Source of the DNA: Gammaproteobacteria bacterium
Lineage (GTDB): Bacteria > Pseudomonadota > Gammaproteobacteria > SZUA-152
Assembly: GCA_003229995.1 (NCBI GenBank)
Contig: QIGJ01000017.1
Location: 1-9,111, forward strand
Reading direction: 5' to 3'
DNA: 9,111 nt
This document shows positions 1-8,749 of the stretch, one piece after another. The position numbers were made by a program, and so were the translations under genes. The stretch's first letter is position 1. Every line of letters starts with the position of its first letter. The notes below the pieces were generated by a model. It was not told where the DNA came from. It made no database searches and saw only the letters and a list, made by a program, of their open reading frames with translations.

Positions 1-297
1 CCCCTATCAAATTCCACTTCACAGCCCTATCATATCAATATTGCTATTCTTGGATTCGACCTGACTAACGAAATACGCTCTGGAGAAAATGCAGGAAAAA
101 CGTTGCACCACGACTTTGTTGCGCTTGGACACACGTTAACGACATTGACAAAACAAAATCAGCGCCAGTATCAAATAAAAACGGACCTACCTGACTACAA
201 CAACACCAATAATAAATTAGGCTTGGCAGCCTGGATAACGAAAGGTAATAACCCAACCCCCGTTCAAGCCGTCGGTGGCTGGCTGAAAACCCTCTAA
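1..297 (+). CDS. DUF1223-type exported protein, C-terminal part (5' end outside window)
   Basis: The frame is open from the first base to a TAA at 295-297, giving 98 residues with no need for an internal start, so this is the end of a gene that begins before the window. The peptide contains HINIAILGF, then GENAGKTLHHDFVALGH, and near the end LAAWITKGN followed by PVQAVGGWL. From memory, this order (a strand, a GEN-G-x-L-x-HDFVVL segment, an LA-x-W-V motif and a closing QA-x-GGWL) is the C-terminal half of DUF1223 proteins. These are secreted or periplasmic thioredoxin-fold-like proteins of unknown function. The catalytic-looking N-terminal part and any signal peptide are not visible. The gene converges on the tRNA-Pro end of the minus-strand cluster and appears unrelated to it. 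Family assignment rests on recalled motifs, and molecular function is unknown. Confidence 0.7.
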   Translation, partial: PLSNSTSQPYHINIAILGFDLTNEIRSGENAGKTLHHDFVALGHTLTTLTKQNQRQYQIKTDLPDYNNTNNKLGLAAWITKGNNPTPVQAVGGWLKTL

Positions 298-923
<626 letters not shown>

Positions 924-958
924 ATTTAAACACCTGATCCCTTACAACAGAGCGGCGT

Positions 959-987
959 ATTCTACTCCAGGATCTGGCTGATAGGAA
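959..987 (-). promoter_or_regulatory. Possible tRNA-Pro promoter
   Basis: On the minus strand, TAGAAT (964-959) is a good -10 box and is followed by a GC-rich discriminator ACGCCGC, typical of stringently controlled stable-RNA promoters. Seventeen bases upstream is TTCCTA (987-982), a weak -35 match (3 of 6). It lies between the MerR-like gene and the tRNA and would start transcription about 30 nt upstream of the mature tRNA. Sequence inspection only. Confidence 0.4.
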
Positions 988-994
988 GGGCGTG

Positions 995-1351
995 TTAGCG
1001 TTTGAGGATTTCCAGTACGTCTTCCAGCTCACTGATCATCTGGTGGATTATCTGACGGCTATGATTCACGTCTTCTTTTGCCTCACCGCCCGCCAGTTTT
1101 TGCCGTGCACCACCGATAGTAAAACCATGCTCGTACAACAGACTGCGGATTTGGCGAATCATGATGACATCATGACGCTGGTAATAACGACGGTTACCAC
1201 GACGTTTTACCGGTTTTAATTGCGGAAACTCCTGCTCCCAGTAGCGCAATACATGCGGTTTTACGCCGCACAGCTCACTAACTTCACCAATAGTGAAATA
1301 GCGTTTGCCGGGTATGGGCGGGAGTTCGTTATTGTTGGCTGCTTCCAGCAT
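995..1351 (-). CDS. MerR-family regulator encoded downstream of ihfA
   Basis: The 118-residue protein carries a MerR winged helix-turn-helix at about residues 17-85. It reads [26 protein letters not shown] followed by the wing [13 protein letters not shown] and the [18 protein letters not shown] helix. The tail (about 88-118) is a short helical, coiled-coil-like dimerisation segment. There is no effector-binding domain and no metal-binding cysteine cluster, so the inducer cannot be inferred. Very similar short proteins sit directly after ihfA in Pseudomonas-like gammaproteobacteria. I chose ATG at 1351-1349 because homologues as recalled begin MLE and a GAGG lies upstream (1358-1355), although the 3-nt spacing is short. 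An in-frame TTG at 1360 would add three residues. The gene overlaps the ihfA end by about 23 nt, indicating coupled translation. Target genes are unknown. Confidence 0.9.
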   Translation of the reverse strand: MLEAANNNELPPIPGKRYFTIGEVSELCGVKPHVLRYWEQEFPQLKPVKRRGNRRYYQRHDVIMIRQIRSLLYEHGFTIGGARQKLAGGEAKEDVNHSRQIIHQMISELEDVLEILKR

Positions 1352-1631
1352 AGGCCTCAACTCGTGCTTTCAGTTTTTGGCCTGGGCGAAAAGTGACTAC
1401 CCGACGTGCTGAAATGGGAATTTCTTCACCGGTTTTTGGGTTTCGACCAGGGCGCTCATTTTTGCTGCGTAAATCAAAGTTTCCGAATCCTGATAATTTT
1501 ACTTGATTGCCGCTTTCAAGCGCTTCACGAATTTCTGCAAAAAAAAGTTCCACGATCTCCTTTGCTTCGCGTTTGTTCAGGCCCAGCTCTTCATACAGCT
1601 TGTCTGCCATTTCAGCTTTGGTTAACGCCAT
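1329..1631 (-). CDS. ihfA: Integration host factor subunit alpha
   Basis: The 100-residue protein aligns without gaps to E. coli IhfA over almost its full length. It has the N-terminal helices [31 protein letters not shown], the strand [11 protein letters not shown] and the DNA-inserting arm [14 protein letters not shown], whose proline intercalates into bent DNA. It ends with [18 protein letters not shown] alpha pairs with IHF beta (encoded elsewhere) to bend DNA by roughly 160 degrees in recombination, replication and sigma-54 transcription. The ATG at 1631-1629 is preceded by a modest GTGAG ribosome site. The gene lies 73 nt after the pheT stop and overlaps the MerR-like gene, so it belongs to the same operon. 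No truncation or missing key residue is seen. Confidence 0.98.
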   Translation of the reverse strand: MALTKAEMADKLYEELGLNKREAKEIVELFFAEIREALESGNQVKLSGFGNFDLRSKNERPGRNPKTGEEIPISARRVVTFRPGQKLKARVEAYAGSSQQ

Positions 1632-1704
1632 GTTTTTTTCTCACTTGGATAGTCGAAGCTATTGGTTGGAATTATTGAGTCGTGTCGCAGCTTTCGTCCA
1701 TAAT

Positions 1705-2313
1705 TTATTGTCGTAACGTTGCACCCAGTTGATCGGTTAGCGCCGTTAGTATGGGGGCCATGACCTCCTCGACATCTGCCTCTTCGAGTGTGCGCGAGCG
1801 TTCCTGGAAGGTCAAGCCAAACGCAACACTTTTTCTACCGGAATCAATGCCTTTGCCTTGATATACGTCAAATAACTGGAAGTTATCCAACAAGTCTGTA
1901 GCGGCATTTTCCACCACATCCTTAAGCTGGTTCAGGGGTATTTTTTCATCGATAACCACAGCGATATCACGACGAATAGACGGGAACTTCGATAAAGCAG
2001 AAAACTGTGGGATCACTGCATTATCGAAACATTTCAGCGCAATTTCAAACAAAAACACCGTTTGTGACAAACCGAGTCTGGCTTCCAAGGCAGGATGTAG
2101 TGCGCCAATACTGCCTACTTTTTCGCCACTTTCATTATAAATTGCTGCCGATTGACCAGGATGCAGCGCGGGTTCCTGCTCGGCCACAAAGGTGAAATTT
2201 TCTACTGTCGAGACAGTGGCCAGCAAGTTTTCAATATCGCCTTTGAGATCAAAGAAATCTATCGGATGTGGTTTTTGCGCCCATTGCTCTGGAGCCCGAT
2301 TCCCGGACGACAC
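1705..2313 (-). CDS. pheT: Phenylalanyl-tRNA synthetase beta subunit, C-terminal part after a frameshift
   Basis: This frame supplies the missing last quarter of PheT. It starts inside the conserved SGNRAPEQW segment, runs through the catalytic-like domain remainder DFFDLKGDIENLL and PALHPGQSAAIY, and ends with a complete ferredoxin-fold anticodon-binding (FDX-ACB) domain at about residues 108-202 of the fragment (FPSIRRDIAVVIDE ... LFDVYQGKG ... SRTLEE). The only start available, a GTG at 2313-2311, has no well-placed ribosome site and falls in the middle of a conserved stretch, so this is not a separate gene. It is the continuation of the upstream pheT frame, shifted by one base. Joined at the GTC codons near 2310, the product would be about 810 residues. 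E. coli PheT is about 795, and the extra length matches the internal repeat insertion. Confidence 0.9.
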   Translation of the reverse strand: MSSGNRAPEQWAQKPHPIDFFDLKGDIENLLATVSTVENFTFVAEQEPALHPGQSAAIYNESGEKVGSIGALHPALEARLGLSQTVFLFEIALKCFDNAVIPQFSALSKFPSIRRDIAVVIDEKIPLNQLKDVVENAATDLLDNFQLFDVYQGKGIDSGRKSVAFGLTFQERSRTLEEADVEEVMAPILTALTDQLGATLRQ

Positions 2314-4135
2314 CAGAAAGATAATTTTCCTGTTTTATTTCAATGCCTTGTGGAATAAAGATCAGACCTGACTCGAAGAATTTTACATCGCTTTGCTGAC
2401 GATTTAGATTGTGCAATACAGCCTGCACCAGAGCTGGCCAGTGGCAGGTGCGCATCACCGACATGTCCGCCGAAATTGGGTTTGTCAGTGTAATACCCGC
2501 TTGCCCCGGATCAAACAGTTGTTGCAATTCCGGATCAATGAAGCTGTAGGTAATGGCTTCCTGATAGCCACGACTCACCAGAATGTTTTGTAGACGCGAC
2601 AGTGGAACACGGCTTTCTGGAATCGGCTGGATGTGCGCTGCGGACTGCGGCAGCGTAGTCGGCAGGTTACCGTAACCATAAACCCGCGCAAGCTCCTCGA
2701 TGAGGTCTTCTTCAATCGTAATATCAAAACGGAAGCTGGGTGCAGTGACCTGCCAGCTTTCACCTTCTGTTGTCGCACTCATGGTTGTGCTCACAGTTGT
2801 GCTCATGGTTGCGTTCACCCTGGTTACACTCATGCCCAGCCGGGTCAGAATGTCAGTCACATCATCCGCAGAAATTGCCTGACCTAAAACGCGCGCAATA
2901 CGCCCGGCTCGCAGCAAAATGGGGTTACGTGTCGGCATATGCGTATCGTGAATAACTTCAACCACCGGACCAGCGGCACCCCCCACTGTTTTTAATAACA
3001 ATGCGGCAGCACGAGCCAACGCACGCTGTTGCAATTCCGGGTCCACACCCCGTTCAAAGCGATGGGATGAGTCCGTGTGCAAGCTATAGCTGCGCGCCTT
3101 CCCTGCAATGCTGAGCGGGTTGAAAAAGGCACTTTCCAAAACAATGGAAGTGGTGGTATCGCCCACCGCAGAATCGGCACCACCCATAATGCCTGCTAAT
3201 GCCCGTGGCGCTGTTTCATCCGCAATCAGCAACGTACCGGGAACCAGATCGATTTTTTGTCCGTCCAGCAACGTTATCGACTCACCCTGACGGGCATGGC
3301 GCACTTGAATACCACCCTGGATTTTGGTGAGATCAAAGGCATGCATGGGTTGCCCCAGCTCCAGCAGCACAAAGTTGGTGATATCCACCACCGGCCCCAA
3401 ACTGCGCAGACCACTGCGTCGCAGTGCTTCCTGAATCCACATGGGTGTCGTGGCATCGGGATTAATGCCTTCAATCACCTGACATAAATAACGCGGGCAA
3501 TCCTCGGGAGCCGTGATAGTCACCGGGAACTGTTTATCCGAGGTGATTTTTGCTTCAGCGCCCTCGTCCACCATCACCGTGGTTTTGCACAGTGTGGCAA
3601 CTTCCCGCGCAATACCGGCAATGCTCAGACAATCACTGCGATTAGGCGTGAGGCTTAATTCAATGGCATTATCCTCTAACCAGAAGTATTTACGAATATC
3701 CTTGCCAATGGGTGCGTCTACCGGCAAGACCATTAAACCTTCCGCCCCCTCGCCCATGCCCAGTTCTTTTGATGAACACAGCATGCCAAAAGATTCTACA
3801 CCGCGCAGTTTGGCTTTTTTGATTTTCATGCCGCCTGGCAGTGTTGCACCCACGTTGGCCACAGGCACACGCATATCAACAGCCACATTGGGTGCACCAC
3901 ACACGATTTGCCGATATTCACTTTCACCCACATCCACCTGACACACTTGTAATTTGTTGGCATCAGGATGCGGTGCAATACTTTTTACCTGCCCTACAAC
4001 GGTGTTGTTAAATTCGCCAGCAACAGGTTCAATGCCTTCCACTTCCAAACCCGCCATGGTCATCACCACAGAGAGTTCTTCAGTGCTCATTTTTGGATCA
4101 ACCCATTCACGCAACCAGTGTTCACTGAATTTCAT
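2249..4135 (-). CDS. pheT: Phenylalanyl-tRNA synthetase beta subunit, N-terminal part ending at a frameshift
   Basis: PheT forms the (alpha-beta)2 PheRS with PheS. It contributes editing of mischarged Tyr-tRNA-Phe and tRNA binding. This frame gives 628 residues: an N-terminal region with an OB-fold tRNA-binding domain (about 40-150, VVGQVKSIAPHPDANKLQVC), the B3/B4 editing domain (about 210-390, with RSLGPVVDITNF and GQPMHAFD), a B5 domain (about 405-490) and the start of the catalytic-like domain (YQEAITYSF, NPISADMSVMRT). Homology continues to about residue 609 (NYLSGVV), after which 19 residues are out of frame before TGA at 2251-2249. The ATG at 4135-4133 lies 19 nt after pheS with a weak GAGTG site, so translational coupling is likely. 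Residues 435-456 are a repeat-encoded Ser/Thr-rich insertion. Because pheT is normally essential, a sequencing or assembly error must be excluded first. Confidence 0.95.
   Translation of the reverse strand: MKFSEHWLREWVDPKMSTEELSVVMTMAGLEVEGIEPVAGEFNNTVVGQVKSIAPHPDANKLQVCQVDVGESEYRQIVCGAPNVAVDMRVPVANVGATLPGGMKIKKAKLRGVESFGMLCSSKELGMGEGAEGLMVLPVDAPIGKDIRKYFWLEDNAIELSLTPNRSDCLSIAGIAREVATLCKTTVMVDEGAEAKITSDKQFPVTITAPEDCPRYLCQVIEGINPDATTPMWIQEALRRSGLRSLGPVVDITNFVLLELGQPMHAFDLTKIQGGIQVRHARQGESITLLDGQKIDLVPGTLLIADETAPRALAGIMGGADSAVGDTTTSIVLESAFFNPLSIAGKARSYSLHTDSSHRFERGVDPELQQRALARAAALLLKTVGGAAGPVVEVIHDTHMPTRNPILLRAGRIARVLGQAISADDVTDILTRLGMSVTRVNATMSTTVSTTMSATTEGESWQVTAPSFRFDITIEEDLIEELARVYGYGNLPTTLPQSAAHIQPIPESRVPLSRLQNILVSRGYQEAITYSFIDPELQQLFDPGQAGITLTNPISADMSVMRTCHWPALVQAVLHNLNRQQSDVKFFESGLIFIPQGIEIKQENYLSGVVRESGSRAMGAKTTSDRFL
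2303..2316 (-). other. pheT: Frameshift position in pheT
   Basis: On the minus strand the first frame reads GGT GTC GTC CGG GAA, while homology requires TCC GGG AAT CGG (SGNR) immediately afterwards. Restoring the frame needs either two added bases, such as a lost GT in the GGTGTCGTC run, or one base removed. Adding two gives exactly the residue spacing of E. coli PheT between AGV and GNR, so loss of two bases is the more economical reading. There is no long homopolymer at the site. Confidence 0.8.
2771..2833 (-). repeat. 12-bp tandem repeat within pheT encoding MSTT-like units
   Basis: Five 12-base units are in frame on the coding strand, with consensus (A/G)TG-AGC-ACA-ACY. They encode MSVT, VNAT, MSTT, VSTT and MSAT, with one extra AGG codon between the first and second units. 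The tract is PheT residues 435-455, between LG and EGESWQV in the B5 domain. E. coli PheT as I recall it passes almost directly from LGCEVTEG to WQ, so the units look like an expansion of a surface loop by replication slippage. A multiple of three was preserved, so the frame is kept. Confidence 0.85.
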
Positions 4136-4154
4136 TATTTATTCACTCTATCTT

Positions 4155-5204
<1,050 letters not shown>

Positions 5205-5236
5205 TCAAGCCGGTCATCAATAAAAGCCGACCCAAT

Positions 5237-5269
5237 AAAAAAAGGGAAAGGTGTTGGCCTTTCCCTTTT
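5237..5269 (-). terminator. Rho-independent terminator or attenuator between rplT and pheS
   Basis: A perfect 12-bp stem AAAAGGGAAAGG / CCTTTCCCTTTT (5240-5251 with 5258-5269) closes a 6-nt loop. In the minus direction it ends in a run of seven Ts (5243-5237). On the plus strand the stem is followed by GC and seven Ts, so it could also act in that direction. In E. coli the equivalent position carries the pheST attenuator with the Phe-rich pheM leader peptide. No Phe-rich leader peptide is obvious here. It separates the ribosomal-protein genes from pheST while allowing read-through. Confidence 0.8.
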
Positions 5270-5278
5270 GCTTTTTTT

Positions 5279-5302
5279 GCGGTCAAAACAGCGGTCAAAC
5301 AC
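5279..5302. repeat. 12-bp tandem repeat in the rplT-pheS gap
   Basis: GCGGTCAAAACA (5279-5290) is followed directly by GCGGTCAAACAC (5291-5302), so GCGGTCAAA is repeated with a 12-base period. It lies just upstream of the terminator hairpin in the direction of transcription. Function is unknown, and it may be a chance duplication. Confidence 0.5.
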
Positions 5303-5335
5303 ATTGCCACTCACGAGTGAGCGCCAAACAAAGAA

Positions 5336-5695
5336 TTAACCGGCGAGATTTGCCTTGGCTTTTTCAGCCAGTTCAGCAAAGGCCTTTTTGTCAAAAACCG
5401 CGATATCCGCCAGCATCTTGCGATCAACTTCAATTTCGGCATTTTTCAGACCATTGATAAATCGGCTGTACGACAAACCGCACTCACGGGCTGCCGCGTT
5501 GATACGGGCAATCCACAATGCGCGGAACTGACGTTTGCGTTGACGACGGTCACGATAGGCATATTGACCGGCTTTGGTCACCGCCTGAACGGCAACCCGA
5601 TAGACGTTTTTGCGACGGCCGCTGTAACCTTTGGCCTTGGCAATCACTTTTTTGTGTTTGGCGCGTGCCTGTACGCCGCGTTTTACTCGTGCCAT
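5336..5695 (-). CDS. rplT: 50S ribosomal protein L20
   Basis: The 119-residue, very basic protein matches bacterial L20. It starts [29 protein letters not shown], the long N-terminal helix that threads into 23S rRNA, and continues [21 protein letters not shown] and [25 protein letters not shown]. The C-terminal globular domain ends [17 protein letters not shown]20 is an early assembly protein of the large subunit and, in E. coli, a translational repressor of rpmI-rplT. The ATG at 5695-5693 follows a strong AGGAG nine bases upstream. It is 48 nt after rpmI and precedes the terminator-like hairpin before pheS. Length is normal. Confidence 0.99.
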   Translation of the reverse strand: MARVKRGVQARAKHKKVIAKAKGYSGRRKNVYRVAVQAVTKAGQYAYRDRRQRKRQFRALWIARINAAARECGLSYSRFINGLKNAEIEVDRKMLADIAVFDKKAFAELAEKAKANLAG

Positions 5696-5743
5696 TTCTC
5701 TTTTCTCCTGATTTACTGAACAAAAAGCAGATACGTGATCGGC

Positions 5744-5941
5744 TTAAGCGTACGGCAACATACGGTTCAACATGCTGACATCTGCATCATGAACCATTTC
5801 GCCAGAACGCAAATGACGTTTCCGCTTCGTGCTTTTCTTGGTGAGAATATGACGACGGTGTGACTGGGCGCGTTTAAAGCCCCCGGATGCTGTGCGTCTA
5901 AAACGCTTGGCAGCACCACGATTGGTTTTCATCTTTGGCAT
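5744..5941 (-). CDS. rpmI: 50S ribosomal protein L35
   Basis: The 65-residue basic protein is a standard L35: [37 protein letters not shown], then [13 protein letters not shown] and a short tail with [10 protein letters not shown]35 belongs to the large ribosomal subunit. The ATG at 5941-5939 is preceded by GGAG with a 5-nt gap. It pairs with rplT in every known gammaproteobacterial version of this operon. The unusually structured 192-nt leader upstream is where L20 would repress translation. Confidence 0.99.
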   Translation of the reverse strand: MPKMKTNRGAAKRFRRTASGGFKRAQSHRRHILTKKSTKRKRHLRSGEMVHDADVSMLNRMLPYA

Positions 5942-6133
5942 AACAACTCCGCATTTTGCTTACATAGATTAAAAAACAGCGCATTTTCGACTGGAAGCCT
6001 GGGTGTGCCACACCTGACCGACAGTAGCGCCCTCGTGCTAGCGCATTTTTAATTCGGGAAGACTGACCCGATTTCTATCATTCCGGTTTTTGCCAGAATG
6101 ACATCAATCAGATATTCCTTAAAGTAAAAAGGC
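5942..6133 (-). promoter_or_regulatory. rpmI leader, probable L20 autoregulatory region
   Basis: This 192-nt gap between infC and rpmI contains no gene but several hairpins. An 8-bp stem with one G-U pair lies at 6079-6086/6093-6100. TCGGG/CCCGA pairs at 6054-6058/6067-6071, and GGTGT/ACACC at 6002-6006/6010-6014. The word AGCGCATTTT occurs twice (5978-5987, 6040-6049), and GCATTTT a third time at 5951-5957. In E. coli, L20 binds rRNA-like structures in the infC-rpmI region and represses rpmI translation. The position and structure fit that role, but I did not derive a matching pseudoknot. No T-run follows the hairpins, so they are not terminators. Confidence 0.4.
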
Positions 6134-6658
6134 CTAGCTTTTTTTCGGCGAGATCACCATGACCATCAAACGACCTTCCATTTTGGAACGTTGCTCAACA
6201 CTGCCATGGCCTTCTGATTCCACATCATTTGCTACCCGGTCCAGCAATTTTGCACCGAGCTCCTGATGGGCCATTTCCCGCCCACGGAAACGCAGAGTCA
6301 CTTTCACCCTGTCTCCGTTGTTAAGGAACTTGATAAGGTTGCGTAGTTTTACCTTATAGTCCCCAATGTCCGTTCCCGGACGAAACTTCACTTCCTTGAC
6401 TTGCGTCTGTTTTTGCTTCTTCTTTGCCGCGTGCTTCTTCTTGTTTTCTTCAAACAGGAACTTGCCGTAATCCATTACACGACAAACCGGAGGCTCAGCA
6501 TTCGGCACAATCTCCACCAGATCCAGATCGGCATCCAGCGCGGCCTGCTGTGCAGCATCAATCGGTACTACCCCAACTTGTTCACCTTCTGCCCCAATTA
6601 AACGCACATCCGGTGCAGTGATGTCTTCATTCAGGCGTACCTTTTTTTCTTGAGCGAT
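6134..6658 (-). CDS. infC: Translation initiation factor IF-3 (AUC start)
   Basis: IF-3 binds the 30S subunit, prevents premature 50S joining and checks the start codon and initiator tRNA. The 174-residue product has the N domain (about 8-75: [43 protein letters not shown]), a lysine-rich linker ([14 protein letters not shown]) and the C domain (about 87-174: [45 protein letters not shown]). The conserved N domain continues upstream of the first GTG (6607), and no ATG, GTG or TTG exists between there and the preceding in-frame stop. An ATC at 6658-6656 lies 8 nt after a perfect GGAGG and 3 nt after the thrS stop, so this is taken as the start. Rare AUU-type starts are the known basis of infC autoregulation. 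Confidence 0.97.
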   Translation of the reverse strand: MAQEKKVRLNEDITAPDVRLIGAEGEQVGVVPIDAAQQAALDADLDLVEIVPNAEPPVCRVMDYGKFLFEENKKKHAAKKKQKQTQVKEVKFRPGTDIGDYKVKLRNLIKFLNNGDRVKVTLRFRGREMAHQELGAKLLDRVANDVESEGHGSVEQRSKMEGRLMVMVISPKKS

Positions 6659-6671
6659 GCTTCAATCCTCC
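6656..6671 (-). promoter_or_regulatory. infC: infC ribosome binding site with AUC start, embedded in thrS end
   Basis: GGAGG (6671-6667) overlaps the last thrS codons (TTG GAG GAT TGA), then eight bases lead to ATC (6658-6656). A strong ribosome site with a start codon that IF3 discriminates against is the arrangement known from E. coli infC. High IF3 would therefore reduce its own translation. The ATT inside the spacer is out of frame. Confidence 0.85.
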
Positions 6672-8587
6672 AAAGTAGTGCGGCCGCGACTCACGATATC
6701 TGCGACAAAACCTTCAGTAAACTGCGAAAGCGCCATGCTTCCAAGGTCTTTGCCACTACGCGTACGCACGGCCACTGTATTATTTTCAACCTCCTTATCG
6801 CCCACAACGAGCAGGTAAGGAATGCGTTGTAAAGTGTGCTCGCGGATTTTAAAGCCAATCTTCTCATTTCTCAAGTCTGATTTTGCCCGGAAGCCCCCGC
6901 CGCGCAAGGCGTTTTCCACTTTTTGCACATATTCGTTGTTACGATCAGTAATTGACATCACCATTACCTGCGTCGGAGCGAGCCATGCGGGGAAGGCTCC
7001 AGCAAATTCTTCGATCAAAATACCGATGAATCGTTCCAGTGAACCGAGGATGGCACGATGCAACATCACCGGCACCTGTTTAGACCCATCTTCGGCAATA
7101 TAGTGGGCATCAAGACGACCCGGCATCGAAAAATCCACCTGAATCGTGCCGCACTGCCAGACCCGGCCAATGCAGTCTTTCAGTGAAAATTCGATTTTCG
7201 GGCCATAAAAAGCACCCTCGCCCGGCTGCAAATCCCACTCCAGCTTCTTGTTATTCAACGCTTTTTCAAGAGAATGCTCGGCCTTGTCCCAGTCAGCGTC
7301 CGACCCTACCCGTTTTTCCGGCCGGGTTGACAACTTGATGATAACCTCTTCAAAACCAAAATCTCGGTACACCCGGTATAGTAAATCAATAAACGCTGAT
7401 ACTTCGCTTTGAATCTGGTCTTCTGTACAAAAAATATGCGCATCATCCTGAGTGAAACTGCGCACCCGCATTAACCCATGCAACGTACCGGAGGGCTCAT
7501 TGCGATGACAGGAGCCAAACTCCGCCATGCGTAGCGGCAGGTCACGGTAACTTTTTAATCCCTGATTAAATATTTGCACATGGCAGGGACAATTCATGGG
7601 TTTAATAGCATAAGTGCGTTTTTCCGACTCGGTGACGAACATATCATCGCGGAATTTTTCCCAGTGGCCGGATTTTTCCCACAATACCCGGTCCACCACT
7701 TGCGGGGTTTTTACCTCACCGTAACCGTTTTCTGTCAGCACGCCACGGATGTACTGCTCCACCTGCTGGTACAGCGCCCAGCCGTTGGCATGCCAAAACA
7801 CCATGCCCGGCGCTTCTTCCTGACTATGAAACAAATCCAGCTGGCGGGCCAGCCGACGGTGATCACGCTTTTCCGCCTCTTCCAGACGGTGCAAATAAGC
7901 TTTGAGATCCTTTTTATTACTCCATGCCGTGCCATAAATGCGTTGCAGCATTTCGTTATTGGAATCACCACGCCAATAAGCACCGGCCAACTTCATCAGT
8001 TTAAAAGATTTCAGTTTGCCAGTGGACGGCACATGCGGACCCCGGCAAAGGTCAATGAAATCACCCTGCTGATACAGTGAAAGCGCCTCACCACGCGGAA
8101 TGGCTTCGATCAACTCAGCCTTGTATTTTTCACCCTTCTCCAGAAAAAAAGGAATGGCCTCTTCCCGTGACATCACACTGCGCATGACCGGCAGATCCTG
8201 TTTAACAATCTCTTTCATACGCTTTTCTATGGTCAGCAAATCATCCGGGCTAAAACCCGGCTCGTAGGCAAAATCGTAATAAAAACCATTTTCGATCACC
8301 GGACCAATGGTAACCTGCGCCTCGGGATAAAGCTGCTGCACAGCCTGTGCTAATAAATGTGCGCTGGAGTGACGGATAATTTCCAGCCCCTCCTCATCAC
8401 GCTCGGTGATAATCGCCAGGGTGCTGTCATCATTCATAATGTATGAGGCGTCCACCAACACCTTATTGACACGTCCGGCCAAAGTGGCCTTGGCCAGACC
8501 GGGGCCAATATCAGCCGCGACATCCAGAACCGAAACGGGGTGATCAAAAGTACGTTGAGAGCCATCGGGCAGGGTTACAGAAGGCAT
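6662..8587 (-). CDS. thrS: Threonyl-tRNA synthetase
   Basis: ThrRS charges tRNA-Thr and hydrolyses Ser-tRNA-Thr. The 641-residue protein has an N-terminal TGS domain (1-61), then an editing domain with H73-SSA-H77 and C181-RGP-H185, the residues that clear mis-acylated serine. The class II catalytic core (about 243-535) holds motif 2 ([15 protein letters not shown], 353-367) and motif 3 ([15 protein letters not shown], 508-522). The zinc ligands that select threonine correspond to C333, H384 and H510. The C-terminal anticodon-binding domain spans about 537-641. Length is nearly that of E. coli (642). The ATG at 8587-8585 follows GGAG with an 8-nt gap. An anticodon-like stem-loop lies just upstream, pointing to translational self-repression. 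It is the first gene of the cluster, and its stop is 3 nt before infC. Confidence 0.99.
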   Translation of the reverse strand: MPSVTLPDGSQRTFDHPVSVLDVAADIGPGLAKATLAGRVNKVLVDASYIMNDDSTLAIITERDEEGLEIIRHSSAHLLAQAVQQLYPEAQVTIGPVIENGFYYDFAYEPGFSPDDLLTIEKRMKEIVKQDLPVMRSVMSREEAIPFFLEKGEKYKAELIEAIPRGEALSLYQQGDFIDLCRGPHVPSTGKLKSFKLMKLAGAYWRGDSNNEMLQRIYGTAWSNKKDLKAYLHRLEEAEKRDHRRLARQLDLFHSQEEAPGMVFWHANGWALYQQVEQYIRGVLTENGYGEVKTPQVVDRVLWEKSGHWEKFRDDMFVTESEKRTYAIKPMNCPCHVQIFNQGLKSYRDLPLRMAEFGSCHRNEPSGTLHGLMRVRSFTQDDAHIFCTEDQIQSEVSAFIDLLYRVYRDFGFEEVIIKLSTRPEKRVGSDADWDKAEHSLEKALNNKKLEWDLQPGEGAFYGPKIEFSLKDCIGRVWQCGTIQVDFSMPGRLDAHYIAEDGSKQVPVMLHRAILGSLERFIGILIEEFAGAFPAWLAPTQVMVMSITDRNNEYVQKVENALRGGGFRAKSDLRNEKIGFKIREHTLQRIPYLLVVGDKEVENNTVAVRTRSGKDLGSMALSQFTEGFVADIVSRGRTTLED

Positions 8588-8603
8588 ATTCTTTTCTCCA
8601 GTG

Positions 8604-8624
8604 GTGATCCATACGAGAGATCAC
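8604..8624 (-). promoter_or_regulatory. thrS translational operator, tRNA-Thr anticodon-arm mimic
   Basis: The transcript reads GUGAUCU-CUCGUAU-GGAUCAC. This is a 7-bp stem (last pair U-G) with a 7-nt loop in which U is at the position equivalent to 33, CGU is at 34-36 and A is at 37. CGU is a threonine anticodon, and the loop matches tRNA-Thr(CGU) in all key positions. It ends 4 nt before the GGAG (8599-8596) of thrS. In E. coli, ThrRS binds anticodon-like arms in its own leader and blocks the ribosome. Upstream, after 7 unpaired bases, is a second small hairpin GCGG-UUCUG-CCGC (8632-8644), giving the order hairpin, linker, anticodon arm, ribosome site that is also seen in E. coli. Confidence 0.75.
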
Positions 8625-8668
8625 ATGTTGTGCGGCAGAACCGCGATAATTTAAGGTTTCTCCGACTA

Positions 8669-8707
8669 CCCTTTCTCCCCTTGAGGGAAGAAGGCCGGGA
8701 TGAGGGG
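8669..8707. repeat. Dispersed-repeat-like sequence with hairpin
   Basis: The plus strand reads CCCTTTCTCCCC-TTGA-GGGAAGAA followed by GGCCGGGATGAGGGG. An 8-bp stem with one mismatch (a G-U pair in the minus-strand RNA) is followed by a GGGATGAGGGG tail. This layout matches a very widespread proteobacterial dispersed repeat that I recall as TCTCCC...GGGAGA followed by GGGGTGAGGG. It would be transcribed as part of the thrS leader. Confidence 0.6.
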
Positions 8708-8749
8708 TGTAACACACAGAAATTGTCCCGTGAATCCTCTTTCTAAATA

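Noticed and set aside
2311..2313. GTG at 2313 as the true start of a separate gene for the PheT C-terminal part
   Set aside because: It lies in the middle of a conserved PheT segment, lacks a well-spaced ribosome site, and no known split PheT begins there.
3513..3941. Long plus-strand frame antisense to pheT (142 codons)
   Set aside because: Shadow frame of a strongly conserved gene; no ribosome site or recognisable domain. Other plus-strand frames across the cluster, such as 7574-8080, fail for the same reason.
6079..6100. Hairpin after infC as a rho-independent terminator
   Set aside because: The 8-bp stem is good, but no T-run follows in the minus direction; more likely part of the rpmI leader structure.
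6605..6607. GTG at 6607 as infC start
   Set aside because: It would remove the conserved VRLNEDI segment of the IF3 N domain and has no ribosome site, whereas ATC at 6658 has a perfect one.
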